Shown: positions 15,843 through 24,599, numbered from the stretch's first letter. The stretch: 64,000 bases of DNA from Streptomyces marincola (GCF_020410765.1 NZ_CP084541.1:4979001-5043000); one strand, 5' to 3'. The notes: a model not told the origin generated them from the sequence alone. Numbers and translations are program-made.

Positions 15843-17056
15843 GCGCGCCCGACGCCGTGTGCGTCACCGGCGTCGGCATGGTGACGCCCGCGGGCGACGG
15901 CAGGGAGGCCACCTGGCGGCGCGTCCGCGCGGGCCTGCCGACGGCCGTTCTGGAGAACGAGGGGCAGCCGCCCCGGCTCGTCTGCCGGGTGCCGTCGTTC
16001 GGCCCGGAACGGCTCGGCGGGCTCGCGGCCCGCAGGCCCGACCGGTGCGTGCAGCTCGCGCTGCTCGCCGCGCGGGACGCCGTCGCGGACGCCGGGCTCG
16101 ACCCGGCGCGCTGGGACGGCGCGCGGGTGGCCGTGGTGACGGGCGCGGGCTGCTGCGGGGCCCAGACGTTCGAGGCGCAGCACCGGCTGCTGTCCGAGGC
16201 GGGCCAGTACGGCATGTCGGCGTTCTCCGTGCCGGGCTCGCTCGGCAGCGCGCTCGCGGCGCAGCTGACGATGGAGCTGCGCGCCACGGGCCCGGGCTGC
16301 ACCGTCAACACCGCCTGCGCGTCCGGCGCGACGGCCATCTGCACCGCGCTGGACCTGCTGGCCCTCGACCGGTGCGACGTCGCGGTGGCGGGCGGGGCCG
16401 AGGCCCCGCTGACGCCGTTCTACCTCGCGGGCTACGACCGCATGCGGGCCCTCTCCCGCCGGTTCGACGACCCGGCGGGCGCGCTGCGGCCGTTCGACGC
16501 GGGCCGCGACGGGTTCGTCCTGGGCGAGGGCGCCGGCATGGTCGTGCTGGAGCGCGAGCGCGACGCGCGGGCGCGCGGCGCCCGCCCCCGCGCCCTGGTC
16601 GCCGGGCAGGGCACCGCGTCCGACGCCCACCACGTCGTCCGGCCCGACCCGGCGGGGCGCGGGCTCGCCGCGGCGGTCAGGCAGGCGCTGCGCGCGGCCG
16701 GGGCCGCGCCGGGCGACGTGGCGCACGTGAACGCGCACGGCGCCGGCACGCGGCTGGGCGACCGCGTGGAGGCCGACGTGCTCGCGGCCGTGCTGCCGCA
16801 CCGGCCGCCGGTCACCTCGACCAAGGCCGTGACGGGCCACCTGCTGGGCGCGGCCGGCGCGGTCGAGGCCGCGCTGACGGTGCTCTCCGTCGAGCGGCGG
16901 ACGATCCCGCCCACCGCGAACCTGACCGCTCCCGCGCCCGGCACCCGGCTCGACCTGGTCACCGAGAGCCGGTCGCAGCGCCTGCCGCTGGCCCTGTCGG
17001 TGTCCACCGGGTTCGGCGGGCACAACGCGGCGCTCGCGTTCGCCGAGGCGTCGTGA
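15839..17056 (+). CDS. FabF-like beta-ketoacyl-ACP synthase
   Basis: 405 residues with a complete Cys-His-His catalytic set: Cys160 in NTACASGATA, His300 in VNAHGAGT and His334 in TKAVTGHLLGAAG. Other family marks are PFDAGRDGFVLGEGAG and the C-terminal STGFGGHNAALAF. It should therefore perform decarboxylative Claisen condensation on ACP-bound substrates. It is a lone ketosynthase with no chain-length-factor partner or reductases nearby, so it may extend one specific starter or transfer an acyl chain. GTG start overlaps the ACP stop; its own stop overlaps the next start. Confidence 0.9.
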   Translation: MSAPDAVCVTGVGMVTPAGDGREATWRRVRAGLPTAVLENEGQPPRLVCRVPSFGPERLGGLAARRPDRCVQLALLAARDAVADAGLDPARWDGARVAVVTGAGCCGAQTFEAQHRLLSEAGQYGMSAFSVPGSLGSALAAQLTMELRATGPGCTVNTACASGATAICTALDLLALDRCDVAVAGGAEAPLTPFYLAGYDRMRALSRRFDDPAGALRPFDAGRDGFVLGEGAGMVVLERERDARARGARPRALVAGQGTASDAHHVVRPDPAGRGLAAAVRQALRAAGAAPGDVAHVNAHGAGTRLGDRVEADVLAAVLPHRPPVTSTKAVTGHLLGAAGAVEAALTVLSVERRTIPPTANLTAPAPGTRLDLVTESRSQRLPLALSVSTGFGGHNAALAFAEAS

Positions 17057-18291
17057 GCGGCACGGTCGCGCAGGAGCCGCTCGACCGGTTCTTCCTCGAT
17101 CTGGGCCGCCGGGACGGCGACCTGGACTGGCAGCTCGGCGCGCTGCTGACGTTCCCCGGCACGCCGCCCGCCCCCGCCGAGGTCGCCGCGCACCTGGCCG
17201 GGCGCGTGGCCGACGCGCCCGAGCTGACCTACCGCCCGGCGGGCGCGGGGCGGCACGCGCACTGGGCGGCCGACCCGGACTTCGACGCCGCGCGGCACGT
17301 GCAGGTCCTGGACCTGCCGGCCGGCGAGGGGCCGCTCGCCGACCGGATGCTGACGGCGCTGCTCGACCGGCCGGCGGCGGCGGGCCGGCCGCTGTGGGAC
17401 GTGTGGCTGATCCGGGACGAGCGGGCGTTCGGCCTGTGCTACCGGGCGCACCACGGCTTCCAGGACGGCCTGGCCGCGGCGCGCACCGTCGAGTGGTTCT
17501 TCGGCACCCGGCAGCGCCGGCCCATGGCCGGCCCCGAGGGCCCGCCGCCCGCGGTGCCGCTGGGCCGCCGGGTCGCCGCGCTGCGGCACGTCCTGCCGCT
17601 GCCGCGGCGCCCGGCCCGCTGGTCGGCGCTCGCGGCGCCGCTCTCGGGCCGCAGGGCCGCGCGCACCGCCGAGGTCGGGCTGCCGCGCCTGTACGCGATC
17701 GGCCGGGCCACCGGGTCGGGCGTCACGCAGGTGTGCCTGGCCGCGGTGGCCGCGATGCTGCGCGACGGCCACCCGGCGGACTTCGCCGCGCCGGCCGACG
17801 GGCTGTCCGCGATCCTCGGCCTCGTCGGGCGCCGGCCGGCCGAGACGTTCCCCCGCCTGGGCAACCGCGCCGCGGGCGCGCAGGTCCCGCTGCCGTGCGG
17901 CGAGCCCTCCGCCGCACGCCGGCTCGAACTGCTCGCCGCCCACACGGCGTTCGACCGGCTGGCGGAACGGGCGCGGCACGGCGGCGCCCTGCTCGGGCTG
18001 CCCTACCGGCTGGCGCGCCGGGGCCTGGTGCGCGCCCTCGACCCGCGCTTCGCGCCGCTCGCCGTCTCGGACGTGCGGACCCGCGGACCGCTGGCGTTCC
18101 GCGGCACCGCGGCCGACGCCGTGCACCCGCTGCCGGTCGGCTCGGCCCGCGCGCGCCTCTTCGTGGCGTGGACGGCGTACCGGGGGCGGCTGCACGTGAC
18201 GTTCCTCGGCGACGCCGCGCTGCCGGGGCTCGCCGACCTGCCGGCCCGCTGGCACCGCGCGCTCGACGCGCTCGCCCGCGCCGCGCGCTGA
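17053..18291 (+). CDS. WS/DGAT-like (condensation superfamily) acyltransferase
   Basis: 412 residues. The catalytic motif HHxxxDG is present as H133-H134-G-F-Q-D138-G139 in CYRAHHGFQDGLAA. The start RFFLDLGRRDGDLDWQ and the block PLWDVWLI follow the wax ester synthase/diacylglycerol acyltransferase pattern. The C-terminal half (ILGLVGRRPAETFPRLGNRA) corresponds to the second lobe. Members ester-link acyl groups from CoA or ACP to alcohols. Here it could attach the ACP-bound acyl chain to the terpenoid alcohol, making an acylated terpene; this is inference from context. Confidence 0.75.
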   Translation: MSGTVAQEPLDRFFLDLGRRDGDLDWQLGALLTFPGTPPAPAEVAAHLAGRVADAPELTYRPAGAGRHAHWAADPDFDAARHVQVLDLPAGEGPLADRMLTALLDRPAAAGRPLWDVWLIRDERAFGLCYRAHHGFQDGLAAARTVEWFFGTRQRRPMAGPEGPPPAVPLGRRVAALRHVLPLPRRPARWSALAAPLSGRRAARTAEVGLPRLYAIGRATGSGVTQVCLAAVAAMLRDGHPADFAAPADGLSAILGLVGRRPAETFPRLGNRAAGAQVPLPCGEPSAARRLELLAAHTAFDRLAERARHGGALLGLPYRLARRGLVRALDPRFAPLAVSDVRTRGPLAFRGTAADAVHPLPVGSARARLFVAWTAYRGRLHVTFLGDAALPGLADLPARWHRALDALARAAR

Positions 18292-18442
18292 ACGCCGGTC
18301 CCGGCGGCGGCGTGGGCCGTTCGGCCGCTTTCCCCGGCCAGGGACGACTCGAAGGGCCGGGAACGGGGGACCGGTCACCAGGGGCGGTCGCGCGGCGGCG
18401 GCCCCGGACGAGCACGGACCGTTCTCGACGAGAGGCAACGCG

Positions 18443-19270
18443 ATGACCCTGACCCTGTCCCACGGCCCGCTGTCCGCGGCCCCGCCGCCGACCGTCAACT
18501 ACCGCGTGACAGGACCGGCCCACCGCCTGTTCTGGCACCCGTTCCCGCGCCGGGTGCGCGCGCTCGTCGGCGGCGAGACGGTCCTCGACACCCGCGGCGG
18601 CCACCTGCTGCACGAGACGGGGCTGCTGCCGCAGCTGTACGTGCCGACCGCCGACGTCAGGTCCCACCTGCTGCGGCCGAGCGACCGCACCACGCACTGC
18701 CCGTTCAAGGGGGACGCCGCCTACTGGTCCGTCCACGCGGGGGGCCGCGTCGTGGACAACGCCGTGTGGGCCTACCCGGAGCCCGTCGAGGGCGCGGAGT
18801 GGCTGCGCGGGTACCAGGCGCTGTACTGGAGCGCCGCCGACGCCTGGTTCGACGAGGAGGAGCAGGTGCACGGGCACCTGCGGGACCCCTACCACCGGGT
18901 CGACGTGCGGCGCAGCGGGAGCACGGTGCGGGTGCTGCTCGACGGCACGCCCGTCGCGGAGACCTCGCGCCCTGTGCTGCTGTCGGAGACCGGGCTGCCG
19001 AACCGCTGGTACGTGCCGCCGGAGGACGTGCGCCTCGACCTGCTGACGGGCAGCGCGACCCGCACCGCGTGCCCGTACAAGGGGACGGCGCACTACTGGT
19101 CCTTCACCGGCGGCGCGGCGGGCGGTGGCGTCGTGGACGACGTGGCCTGGTCCTACCCCGAGCCGCTCGAAGAGGCCACGCGCGCGGCCGGGTTCCTGTG
19201 CTTCGACCACGAACGCGTCACCACGGAGGTCGACGGCCGCCCGCTCGGGCCCACGCGCCCTGCCTCGTAG
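18443..19270 (+). CDS. Tandem DUF427 domain protein
   Basis: 275 residues with two copies of DUF427. Each copy has the core HCPFKGDAAYWS or ACPYKGTAHYWS and ends with NAVWAYPEPV or DVAWSYPEPL. DUF427 is a small beta-barrel family common in actinobacteria and fungi with no settled function. A 151-bp gap separates it from the acyltransferase; GAGAGG precedes the ATG. It may be the last gene of the terpene/ACP cluster or a separate unit. A strong hairpin follows it. Confidence 0.8.
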   Translation: MTLTLSHGPLSAAPPPTVNYRVTGPAHRLFWHPFPRRVRALVGGETVLDTRGGHLLHETGLLPQLYVPTADVRSHLLRPSDRTTHCPFKGDAAYWSVHAGGRVVDNAVWAYPEPVEGAEWLRGYQALYWSAADAWFDEEEQVHGHLRDPYHRVDVRRSGSTVRVLLDGTPVAETSRPVLLSETGLPNRWYVPPEDVRLDLLTGSATRTACPYKGTAHYWSFTGGAAGGGVVDDVAWSYPEPLEEATRAAGFLCFDHERVTTEVDGRPLGPTRPAS

Positions 19271-19294
19271 CGGGACCTGCGGCATATCCTGACT

Positions 19295-19340
19295 CCCGGC
19301 GCGTGCGCCGTGCCGCGCCGCCCGGCGCGCACGCGCCGGG
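19295..19340 (+). terminator. Long GC-rich hairpin between DUF427 gene and PucR regulator
   Basis: Perfect 14-bp arms CCCGGCGCGTGCGC (19295-19308) and GCGCACGCGCCGGG (19327-19340) with an 18-base loop. It lies 25 bases after the DUF427 stop and ends 38 bases before the regulator start. It could be a terminator for the upstream genes or a leader structure of the regulator. Confidence 0.6.
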
Positions 19341-19378
19341 CGCGGGGCAGGGCCGGGGACCACAGGGGAGGGACACGC

Positions 19379-20488
19379 GTGTCGGTGGACGCGGGGCCGG
19401 TGCCCGAGGGCTATCTGGACGGTTACGGCGCGATACTCGCCGACATCTCCGTGACCGGCCGCAGACTGACGCGCGACGAGGTCGACAGCCGCCGCGCGCT
19501 GGGGGAACGGGCCGCGCGCGAGGGCGTCGGCCTGCGGGAACTCGTCCGCGGGCACCTCGCCGCCACCCGGTCCGCGTTCCCCGGGCTGCCGGGTGTCGCC
19601 GGGGCCTCGGGGGCGCGGCAGGTGCGGGCCACGGCCGAGAGCGTGCTGGCCGCGGCGGAGCAGGCGGTGGACGCGCTCGCCGAGGGCTACGGCAGGGCGC
19701 AGCTGCTCGCGGTGCGGCGCGACGAGGCGGCCAGGCGCGAGTTCATCGACGACCTGCTGCACGGGCGCAGCGATCCGGGCGAACTGTCCTCGCGCGCCGC
19801 GCGGTTCGGCCTGCACCTGGCGCACAGCCACCTGGTCGCGGTGGCCTGCGGCCCGCAGCCCTACGACGACACCCACCCGGTGACCCGGTGGGCGGCCGAC
19901 GCGCTCGACGGCCGGTTCGGCGGGCGTCTTGTGCTGCTGGCGACGAAGGACGGAAGGCTGGTGTGCATCACCCCGGGCAACAGGCCGGAGATCGCCGAGC
20001 ACTTCGCGACGACCGCGCGCGCCTCGGACGGGTCGCCCGAGCAGTGGCGGGTGGCGCTGGGCCGCCCGCACCACGGCCCCGGCGGCATCGTCCAGTCCTA
20101 CGAGGAGGCGCGCGCCGCGCTCGAACTGGCCGCGCGCATGCGGCTGGACGTGCCCCTGGTGCGCGCGGCCGACCTGCTGGTGTTCGCGATGCTGACGCGG
20201 GACCGGCAGGCCATGGCGGACCTGGTGCGTTCCGTCCTCGGCCCGCTGGCCGCCGCGCGAGGCGGCGCCAGGCCGCTGGTCGACACGCTGGACGCGTACT
20301 TCGAGGCCGGCTGCGTGGCGGCCGAGGCGGCGCGCAGGCTGTCGTTGAGCGTGCGCGCCCTGACCTACCGGCTGGCGCGCATCCACCGGCTGACCGGCGC
20401 CGACCCGGCGGACGCGCTCCAGCGCTACACCTTGCAGACGGCCGTGATCGGCGCCCGGCTCCTGGGCTGGCCGGAACAGGAGCTGTGA
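19379..20488 (+). CDS. PucR/CdaR-type helix-turn-helix regulator
   Basis: 369 residues from GTG at 19379, chosen for the AGGGGAGGG six bases upstream. The C-terminal ~60 residues are the PucR HTH: DTLDAYFEAGCVAAEAARRLSLSVRALTYRLARI. Central portions (GRPHHGPGGIVQSYEEARAALELAARM) match the GGDEF-like linker of the family. No N-terminal ligand domain of known type is obvious. Located just after the terpene-cyclase/ACP genes, it is a candidate cluster regulator (positional inference). Confidence 0.87.
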   Translation: MSVDAGPVPEGYLDGYGAILADISVTGRRLTRDEVDSRRALGERAAREGVGLRELVRGHLAATRSAFPGLPGVAGASGARQVRATAESVLAAAEQAVDALAEGYGRAQLLAVRRDEAARREFIDDLLHGRSDPGELSSRAARFGLHLAHSHLVAVACGPQPYDDTHPVTRWAADALDGRFGGRLVLLATKDGRLVCITPGNRPEIAEHFATTARASDGSPEQWRVALGRPHHGPGGIVQSYEEARAALELAARMRLDVPLVRAADLLVFAMLTRDRQAMADLVRSVLGPLAAARGGARPLVDTLDAYFEAGCVAAEAARRLSLSVRALTYRLARIHRLTGADPADALQRYTLQTAVIGARLLGWPEQEL

Positions 20489-20495
20489 CGCGCGG

Positions 20496-20518
20496 CGCCC
20501 CCCGGCGCGCCGGGGGCG
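20496..20518. terminator. Bidirectional hairpin between PucR and reductase genes
   Basis: CGCCCCC(C)GG / CCGGGGGCG with a short CGCG loop and one bulged C, located in the 31-bp gap between two convergent stops. Confidence 0.6.
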
Positions 20519-20519
20519 T

Positions 20520-21125
20520 TCACCGCCGCACGCGGTAGGTGAGGTGCGTGGCGTACGGGGTGGGGGCGACGTCCGCCTGGTCGAGCGGCAGCGGGCCCTC
20601 GACGCGGTCGGAGAGCCGGGTGCCCTCGCCCATGAGGACCGGCGAGAGGTGGATGCGCAGCTCGTCCACGAGTCCGAGGCTCAGGGCCTGCCCGATGACG
20701 TCGGCGCCGCCCATGATGACCACCTCGCGGTCCCCGGCCGCCGCGCGGGCGGCCTCGACCGCTGCGGCGACGCCGTCCGTGACGAACGTGAACCCGCTGC
20801 GGTGGCGGGGGCGTTCCGGCGCGGCGTGGGTGACGACGAAGTTCGGCGGGGCCTTGGACTGGTCCTGCTCGTAGCCGTAGCCCGTGTCGCCCGCCCAGCC
20901 GCCCGCGCCGTCGATCACGTCGAACGTGCGCCGCCCCATGACCACCGCGCCCGTGGCCGCGAAGCCGGCGTCGAGCAGGGCGGCGTCCCGGGGCGAGGGC
21001 TCGGGCGGGTCCACCCAGCCGTGGATGGCGTCGCCCCCGGTGCCGAGACCGCGCCCGGGTCCCGCGTCGGGGCCGGTGACGAAGCCGTCGAGGGACAGGG
21101 AGATGTCGGCTGCGACCTTGCTCAT
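20520..21125 (-). CDS. RibD C-terminal / dihydrofolate reductase-family protein
   Basis: 201 residues. The start MSKVAADISLSLDGFVTG, the central VVMGRRTFDVIDG and the C-terminal EVVIMGGADVIGQALSLGLVDELRIHLSPVLMGEGTRL are the hallmark of RibD-C/YwjB-type NADPH reductases. Actual substrate unknown; not the folate enzyme itself. ATG overlaps the stop of the HxlR gene (ATGA), so it is co-transcribed with and probably controlled by that regulator. Confidence 0.9.
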   Translation of the reverse strand: MSKVAADISLSLDGFVTGPDAGPGRGLGTGGDAIHGWVDPPEPSPRDAALLDAGFAATGAVVMGRRTFDVIDGAGGWAGDTGYGYEQDQSKAPPNFVVTHAAPERPRHRSGFTFVTDGVAAAVEAARAAAGDREVVIMGGADVIGQALSLGLVDELRIHLSPVLMGEGTRLSDRVEGPLPLDQADVAPTPYATHLTYRVRR

Positions 21126-21796
21126 GCGGGCACGTCCGGGGAGGGAGGAGGGGCGGGCAGGGCGAAACAGGTGAGGAACGCCTCAAGCTCGGCGGCGGAC
21201 CCGTCGAGCGCGAGCAGCCGCCGTTCCACGGCGCGGCCGACCGTCAGGTCGCGGTAGGCCAGGTCGGCCAGCACGCCCGGGGGCGCTTCGGCGCGCGGGC
21301 CCGGGGGGTTGCCCGCGCCGGTGGCGCGGGCGATGGCGAAGGCGCCGTCGCGCACGCGTGCGTCGAACACGTCCTCGCCCATGACCAGCCGGCACCCGGC
21401 GGCCACGCCGCCGGCCGCCTCGGGGCGGAAGGTGGTCCTGAGCGAGAGCGCGAACGACGACGGGCTGAGCGCCGTGTGCTCAGGCCCCACGGGGGTGTGC
21501 GCGGCCCAGCGGCCGAGCGCGATCAGCACCGGCTCCAACGCGGCGCCCCACGGGGTCAGTTCGTACACGGTCACGGCGGCTGGGGCCGCGAGGCGGCGTT
21601 TGGCGAGCACTCCGGCCGCCGCCAGTCCGTCCAGCCGCGCCCCCAGCATGTTCGTGCTCACGCCGGGCAGCGCGGCTGCCAGGTCGGACCAGCGGCGCGG
21701 GCCGAACAGCAACTCCCGCACGATCGGCAGCGCCCAGCGCTCCCCGACCGTGTCGAGCGCGCGCGTGATGCCGCAGGCGTCGGCGTACGTCCTCAC
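21122..21796 (-). CDS. HxlR-family transcriptional regulator
   Basis: 224 residues from GTG at 21796. The winged-helix core is CGITRALDTVGERWALPIVRELLFGPRRWSDL followed by PGVSTNMLGARLDGL, with the conserved Cys8 that senses electrophiles in several HxlR proteins. About 100 extra residues follow the HTH domain and resemble a sterol-carrier-like extension seen in other actinobacterial members. First gene of a two-gene unit with the reductase. An inverted repeat in its promoter suggests autoregulation. Confidence 0.9.
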   Translation of the reverse strand: MRTYADACGITRALDTVGERWALPIVRELLFGPRRWSDLAAALPGVSTNMLGARLDGLAAAGVLAKRRLAAPAAVTVYELTPWGAALEPVLIALGRWAAHTPVGPEHTALSPSSFALSLRTTFRPEAAGGVAAGCRLVMGEDVFDARVRDGAFAIARATGAGNPPGPRAEAPPGVLADLAYRDLTVGRAVERRLLALDGSAAELEAFLTCFALPAPPPSPDVPA

Positions 21797-21817
21797 GCTC
21801 TCTTTCTACAAGCGTCG

Positions 21818-21834
21818 ACTTGCTTTTTGCAAGT
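21818..21834. promoter_or_regulatory. Probable HxlR operator overlapping its promoter
   Basis: ACTTGC-TTTTT-GCAAGT, a perfect 6-bp inverted repeat 22 bases upstream of the HxlR start. On the minus strand TTGCAA and TAGAAA are spaced 18 bp apart as -35/-10 candidates, with TAGAAA only four bases before the GTG. The palindrome overlaps the -35, as expected for autorepression. Confidence 0.6.
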
Positions 21835-21866
21835 GAGCTTGCGGGTGGTCGCCGTGCCGCCCGGCG

Positions 21867-22631
21867 TCAGCCCGTGAGTTCGCCGGCGCGCGCCTCGGTG
21901 TCCTCGGTGTCCTCGGTGTCCTCGACGGCCTCCTGTCCGCCGAGCCAGTCGTCCAGGCACGCCATGAACGCGCCGAAGTCGTCCCGGTGCATCGTGTGCC
22001 CGGTGCCGGGCACCGTGCGCGTGGCGAAGCCGCGCCCGCGCAGTGCGGCGGCGTGCGCCGGGGTCACGAGGCCGCCGTCGCCCGGTAGTTGGACGAGGGT
22101 GGGCGCGAGCGGCGCGTCCGGCGTGAAGTCCGTGTGCGCCAGGTCCTTGATGCCGAACGCGGTGCGCGAGTCCCACAGCCGCCGCGTCGCGACCTCGGTG
22201 TCCACGTCGACGGCGGACCAGCGCGGGTGCGCGGCGACGATGTCCGCGCGCGTGGCGTTCCCCGCGGTGATGAGCGCCACCGGGTCGTGGCGCCGCCCGT
22301 CGAACAGCCGCCAGGACGGGTCCGCGTACACCGTGCGGGCGGGGCGCAGCCGCTCGGCGGCCAGGGCCAGCGCCAGGCCGCCGAGCGAGTGCCCGATCGC
22401 CAGGTCGGCCCCGGCGGGCAGGGTCTCGGCGAGGTCGTCGGCGAAGTCGGCCGGCGCGTAGGTGCCGCGCCCGCTGAGGCCGTGTCCGCGCAGGTCCACC
22501 GCGATCACGCGGTACCCGCGGTCCGCGAGCGCCGGGCCGACCCGCCGCCAGGTGCGGTGGTCGGCCATGATGCCGTGGATGAGGAGCGCCACCCGGTCGC
22601 CCTCGCCCCAGGTGCGTGTGTGCAGCAACAT
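21867..22631 (-). CDS. Alpha/beta hydrolase
   Basis: 254 residues from ATG at 22631; a longer frame upstream is low-complexity and was not used. The oxyanion strand HGIMADHRTWRRVG, nucleophile elbow GHSLGG and catalytic His in VPGTGHTMHRDDF are visible, with VDLRGHGLSGRG between strands. The C-terminus has EDTEDTEDTEA, encoded by about three 9-bp tandem repeats (near 21895-21925), so tail length may vary between strains. Substrate unknown. Confidence 0.88.
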   Translation of the reverse strand: MLLHTRTWGEGDRVALLIHGIMADHRTWRRVGPALADRGYRVIAVDLRGHGLSGRGTYAPADFADDLAETLPAGADLAIGHSLGGLALALAAERLRPARTVYADPSWRLFDGRRHDPVALITAGNATRADIVAAHPRWSAVDVDTEVATRRLWDSRTAFGIKDLAHTDFTPDAPLAPTLVQLPGDGGLVTPAHAAALRGRGFATRTVPGTGHTMHRDDFGAFMACLDDWLGGQEAVEDTEDTEDTEARAGELTG

Positions 22632-23176
22632 GACTGTTCCCGTCCCTTCGCGTCCGTTCCGCGATCGGCCTTGCCCTGTGTCGCGGGTGCCGCCCCGGAA
22701 CCGGCCCCGGGGCACGGAGCCGCCGCGCGCCGTTCCCCTCCCGCTGCCCGGCCGGGGCGGGTACACCCCCGCGGTTCCCGCCCCGGCCGGCCGGCGCGCC
22801 CTCGGGCCCGCCCGGTCTCCTCCGCGCGGCGTGCGCGCGGGCCGGCGGCGGCCACAGCCACGTGGTCCGGCTCCGGCAATGCCGGGACCGGGAAACCACT
22901 CCGCCGCGCTCGTGATGTGAAGTCGCTCCCTGGCTGGTGAAGTTATGTTCTCATCCGGAACCGCCTCACCGCATTGCCGGTTTCCGGCAGTCTTAACGCG
23001 TTCTTAATGCCTGCCCGGTGCGCGCCGGCCGCGAGAGGGAGGCCGAGCCGTAAATCGCATGAGTCTTCTGGTTGTTCACCCGAACGTGGTTTTTCGCACC
23101 GCCGCCCGGCGCGGCGCGGGACCCTGGGGCCGACGCGTGGCGAACGTGCGCCCGCGAGGTCGCGAAGGGGGACGGC
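22632..23176. other. 545-bp intergenic region
   Basis: No credible gene on either strand. 22640-22900 is GC-rich and featureless. 22900-23100 is clearly AT-richer and probably holds promoters. Within it are a hairpin TGCCGG-TTT-CCGGCA (22975-22989), followed by two CTTAA copies 11 bp apart, and a single GTTCACC heptamer near 23079. I cannot assign a regulator. Confidence 0.4.
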
Positions 23177-23542
23177 ATGGCGGCACCGACCGGAGAGCAG
23201 CGAGGCCCGGAGCAGGACGCGGTGCTGCTCGCCGCGGGACTCGCAGACCTGGCCGTCGGCCTCCTCGGCTCGGCCGTGGGGACGGCGCGCCGCTTCCTGC
23301 GCCGCTCCGACGCGCGGGACCTCATCGCGGACGCCGTGCGCGACCTCAGGGCCAGGGGCCGGCTGGCCCTCGACCGGCAGGGCGGCCCCGAGCCCGCGTA
23401 CCTCGACGTGCTCGCCCGGCAGGTACTCGCGCGGCGCGACGCCCGGGAGACGCGCACGGCCGACGCGGGCACGGCCGACGCGGGCACGGCCGACGCGCGC
23501 ACGGCCGACACGCGCACGGCCGACGCGGGCGCCGATGACTGA
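23177..23542 (+). CDS. Small helical protein preceding polyprenyl synthase (unknown function)
   Basis: 121 residues from ATG at 23177 (AAGGGGG upstream); a GTG/ATG at 23072 would give a longer form. Residues ~15-35 are a hydrophobic helix (AVLLAAGLADLAVGLLGSAVG). An amphipathic charged helix with several Arg follows (RRFLRRSDARDLIADAVRDLRARG). The C-terminus is a five-fold TADAG-type repeat. The stop overlaps the start of the polyprenyl synthase by eight bases, implying translational coupling. I do not recognise the family; it may be a membrane-docking partner of the synthase. Confidence 0.65.
   Translation: MAAPTGEQRGPEQDAVLLAAGLADLAVGLLGSAVGTARRFLRRSDARDLIADAVRDLRARGRLALDRQGGPEPAYLDVLARQVLARRDARETRTADAGTADAGTADARTADTRTADAGADD
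23456..23530 (+). repeat. Five in-frame 15-bp tandem repeats
   Basis: Exactly five 15-bp units (ACGGCCGACGCGGGC and variants) encode TADAG, TADAG, TADAR, TADTR, TADAG at the C-terminus of the small protein. The unit length keeps frame, so copy number can change without breaking the gene. The block ends five bases before the next start codon. Confidence 0.9.
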
Positions 23543-24587
23543 CCGGCACGACGCCCAGGCGTTCAAGGCCCGCATCGACGACGTGCTGGCGCGGTTCACC
23601 GCCCTTGAGGCCGACCAGCTCCTGGCCATCGACCCCGAACTGCGGCCCGTCGCCGACCGGGTGACGGCCGCGGTCGCCGAGGGCAAACGGCTGCGGGCGG
23701 CGTTCTGCTACTGGGGCTGGCGCGCCGCCGGGCAGCCCGACAGCGACGCCCTCGTCCGGGCCGCGGCCTCGATGGAGCTGGTGCACGCCGCCGCGGTCGT
23801 CCACGACGACCTCATCGACGACAGCGCGCGCCGCCACGGCCGCCCCACGACGCACGTGGCCCTGCGGGCCGCGCTGCACCGCAGGCCGCGCGCCGCGGGC
23901 GCGGCCCGCGCGCTCGCCATGCTGGTCGGGGACCTGCTGATGTCGCTGGCCGGGCAGCTGTTCACGACCAGCGGCCTGCCCGCCGCCTACCTCGGCCGGG
24001 CCCGGCCCCTGTGGGCCCGGCTGGCCCGCGACCTGATCGCGGGGGAGTGCCTTGAGGTCCTGCGCACCGGAACGATGGGCGACACGGCCGCCTCGTTGCA
24101 GGTCGTCCGCTACAAGACCGCCAAGTACACCGTCGAGCAGCCCCTGTTGATCGGCGGCGCGCTCGCCGGGGCGGGGGAGCGGCTGAGCGCGGGCTACTCG
24201 GCGTTCGGCCTGCCGCTCGGGGAGGCGTTCCAGCTGCGCGACGACCTGCTCGGGATGTTCGGCGACCCGGCCCGCACCGGCAAGGACGAGGGGGACGACC
24301 TGCGCGCCCGGCGTCCCACCGCGCTGCTCGCCGAGACCTGGCGCGCGGCGGACGCCGCCGAGCGCGGGCAACTGCGCGCGCTGCTGGGCCGCCGCGACCT
24401 CGACGCGAGCGGCGTGGCGCGCGTCCGCGAGCTGATGGACCGGCTCGGCGCCCCGGCGGCCGTCGAACGCATGATCGCCGACCGGGTCGCGGAGGCCACC
24501 GGCGTGCTGGCCGGCCTGAACATCCCCGCGTCCGCCGCCCGGGCCCTGACCGGACTTGCGCACGCGGCGACCGCGCGTGGGCACTGA
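23535..24587 (+). CDS. Polyprenyl diphosphate synthase (GGPP synthase-like)
   Basis: 350 residues. First aspartate-rich motif DDLIDD in VVHDDLIDDSARRHG; second in QLRDDLLGMFGD. GEGKRLRAAF-type substrate loop (AEGKRLRAAFCYWG) and VRYKTAKYTVEQPL are also typical. The enzyme elongates allylic diphosphates with isopentenyl diphosphate. The residues before the first motif (AAASMELVHAAAVVH) lack bulky aromatics just upstream, which favours C20 or longer, but chain length cannot be fixed by eye. May feed the class II cyclase at 13681. Confidence 0.9.
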   Translation: MTDRHDAQAFKARIDDVLARFTALEADQLLAIDPELRPVADRVTAAVAEGKRLRAAFCYWGWRAAGQPDSDALVRAAASMELVHAAAVVHDDLIDDSARRHGRPTTHVALRAALHRRPRAAGAARALAMLVGDLLMSLAGQLFTTSGLPAAYLGRARPLWARLARDLIAGECLEVLRTGTMGDTAASLQVVRYKTAKYTVEQPLLIGGALAGAGERLSAGYSAFGLPLGEAFQLRDDLLGMFGDPARTGKDEGDDLRARRPTALLAETWRAADAAERGQLRALLGRRDLDASGVARVRELMDRLGAPAAVERMIADRVAEATGVLAGLNIPASAARALTGLAHAATARGH

Positions 24588-24599
24588 CCCGGCGCGGCA

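Noticed and set aside
22632..22766. Longer start for the alpha/beta hydrolase
   Set aside because: The extra 45 residues are Gly/Arg low-complexity and the homologous domain begins just after ATG 22631.
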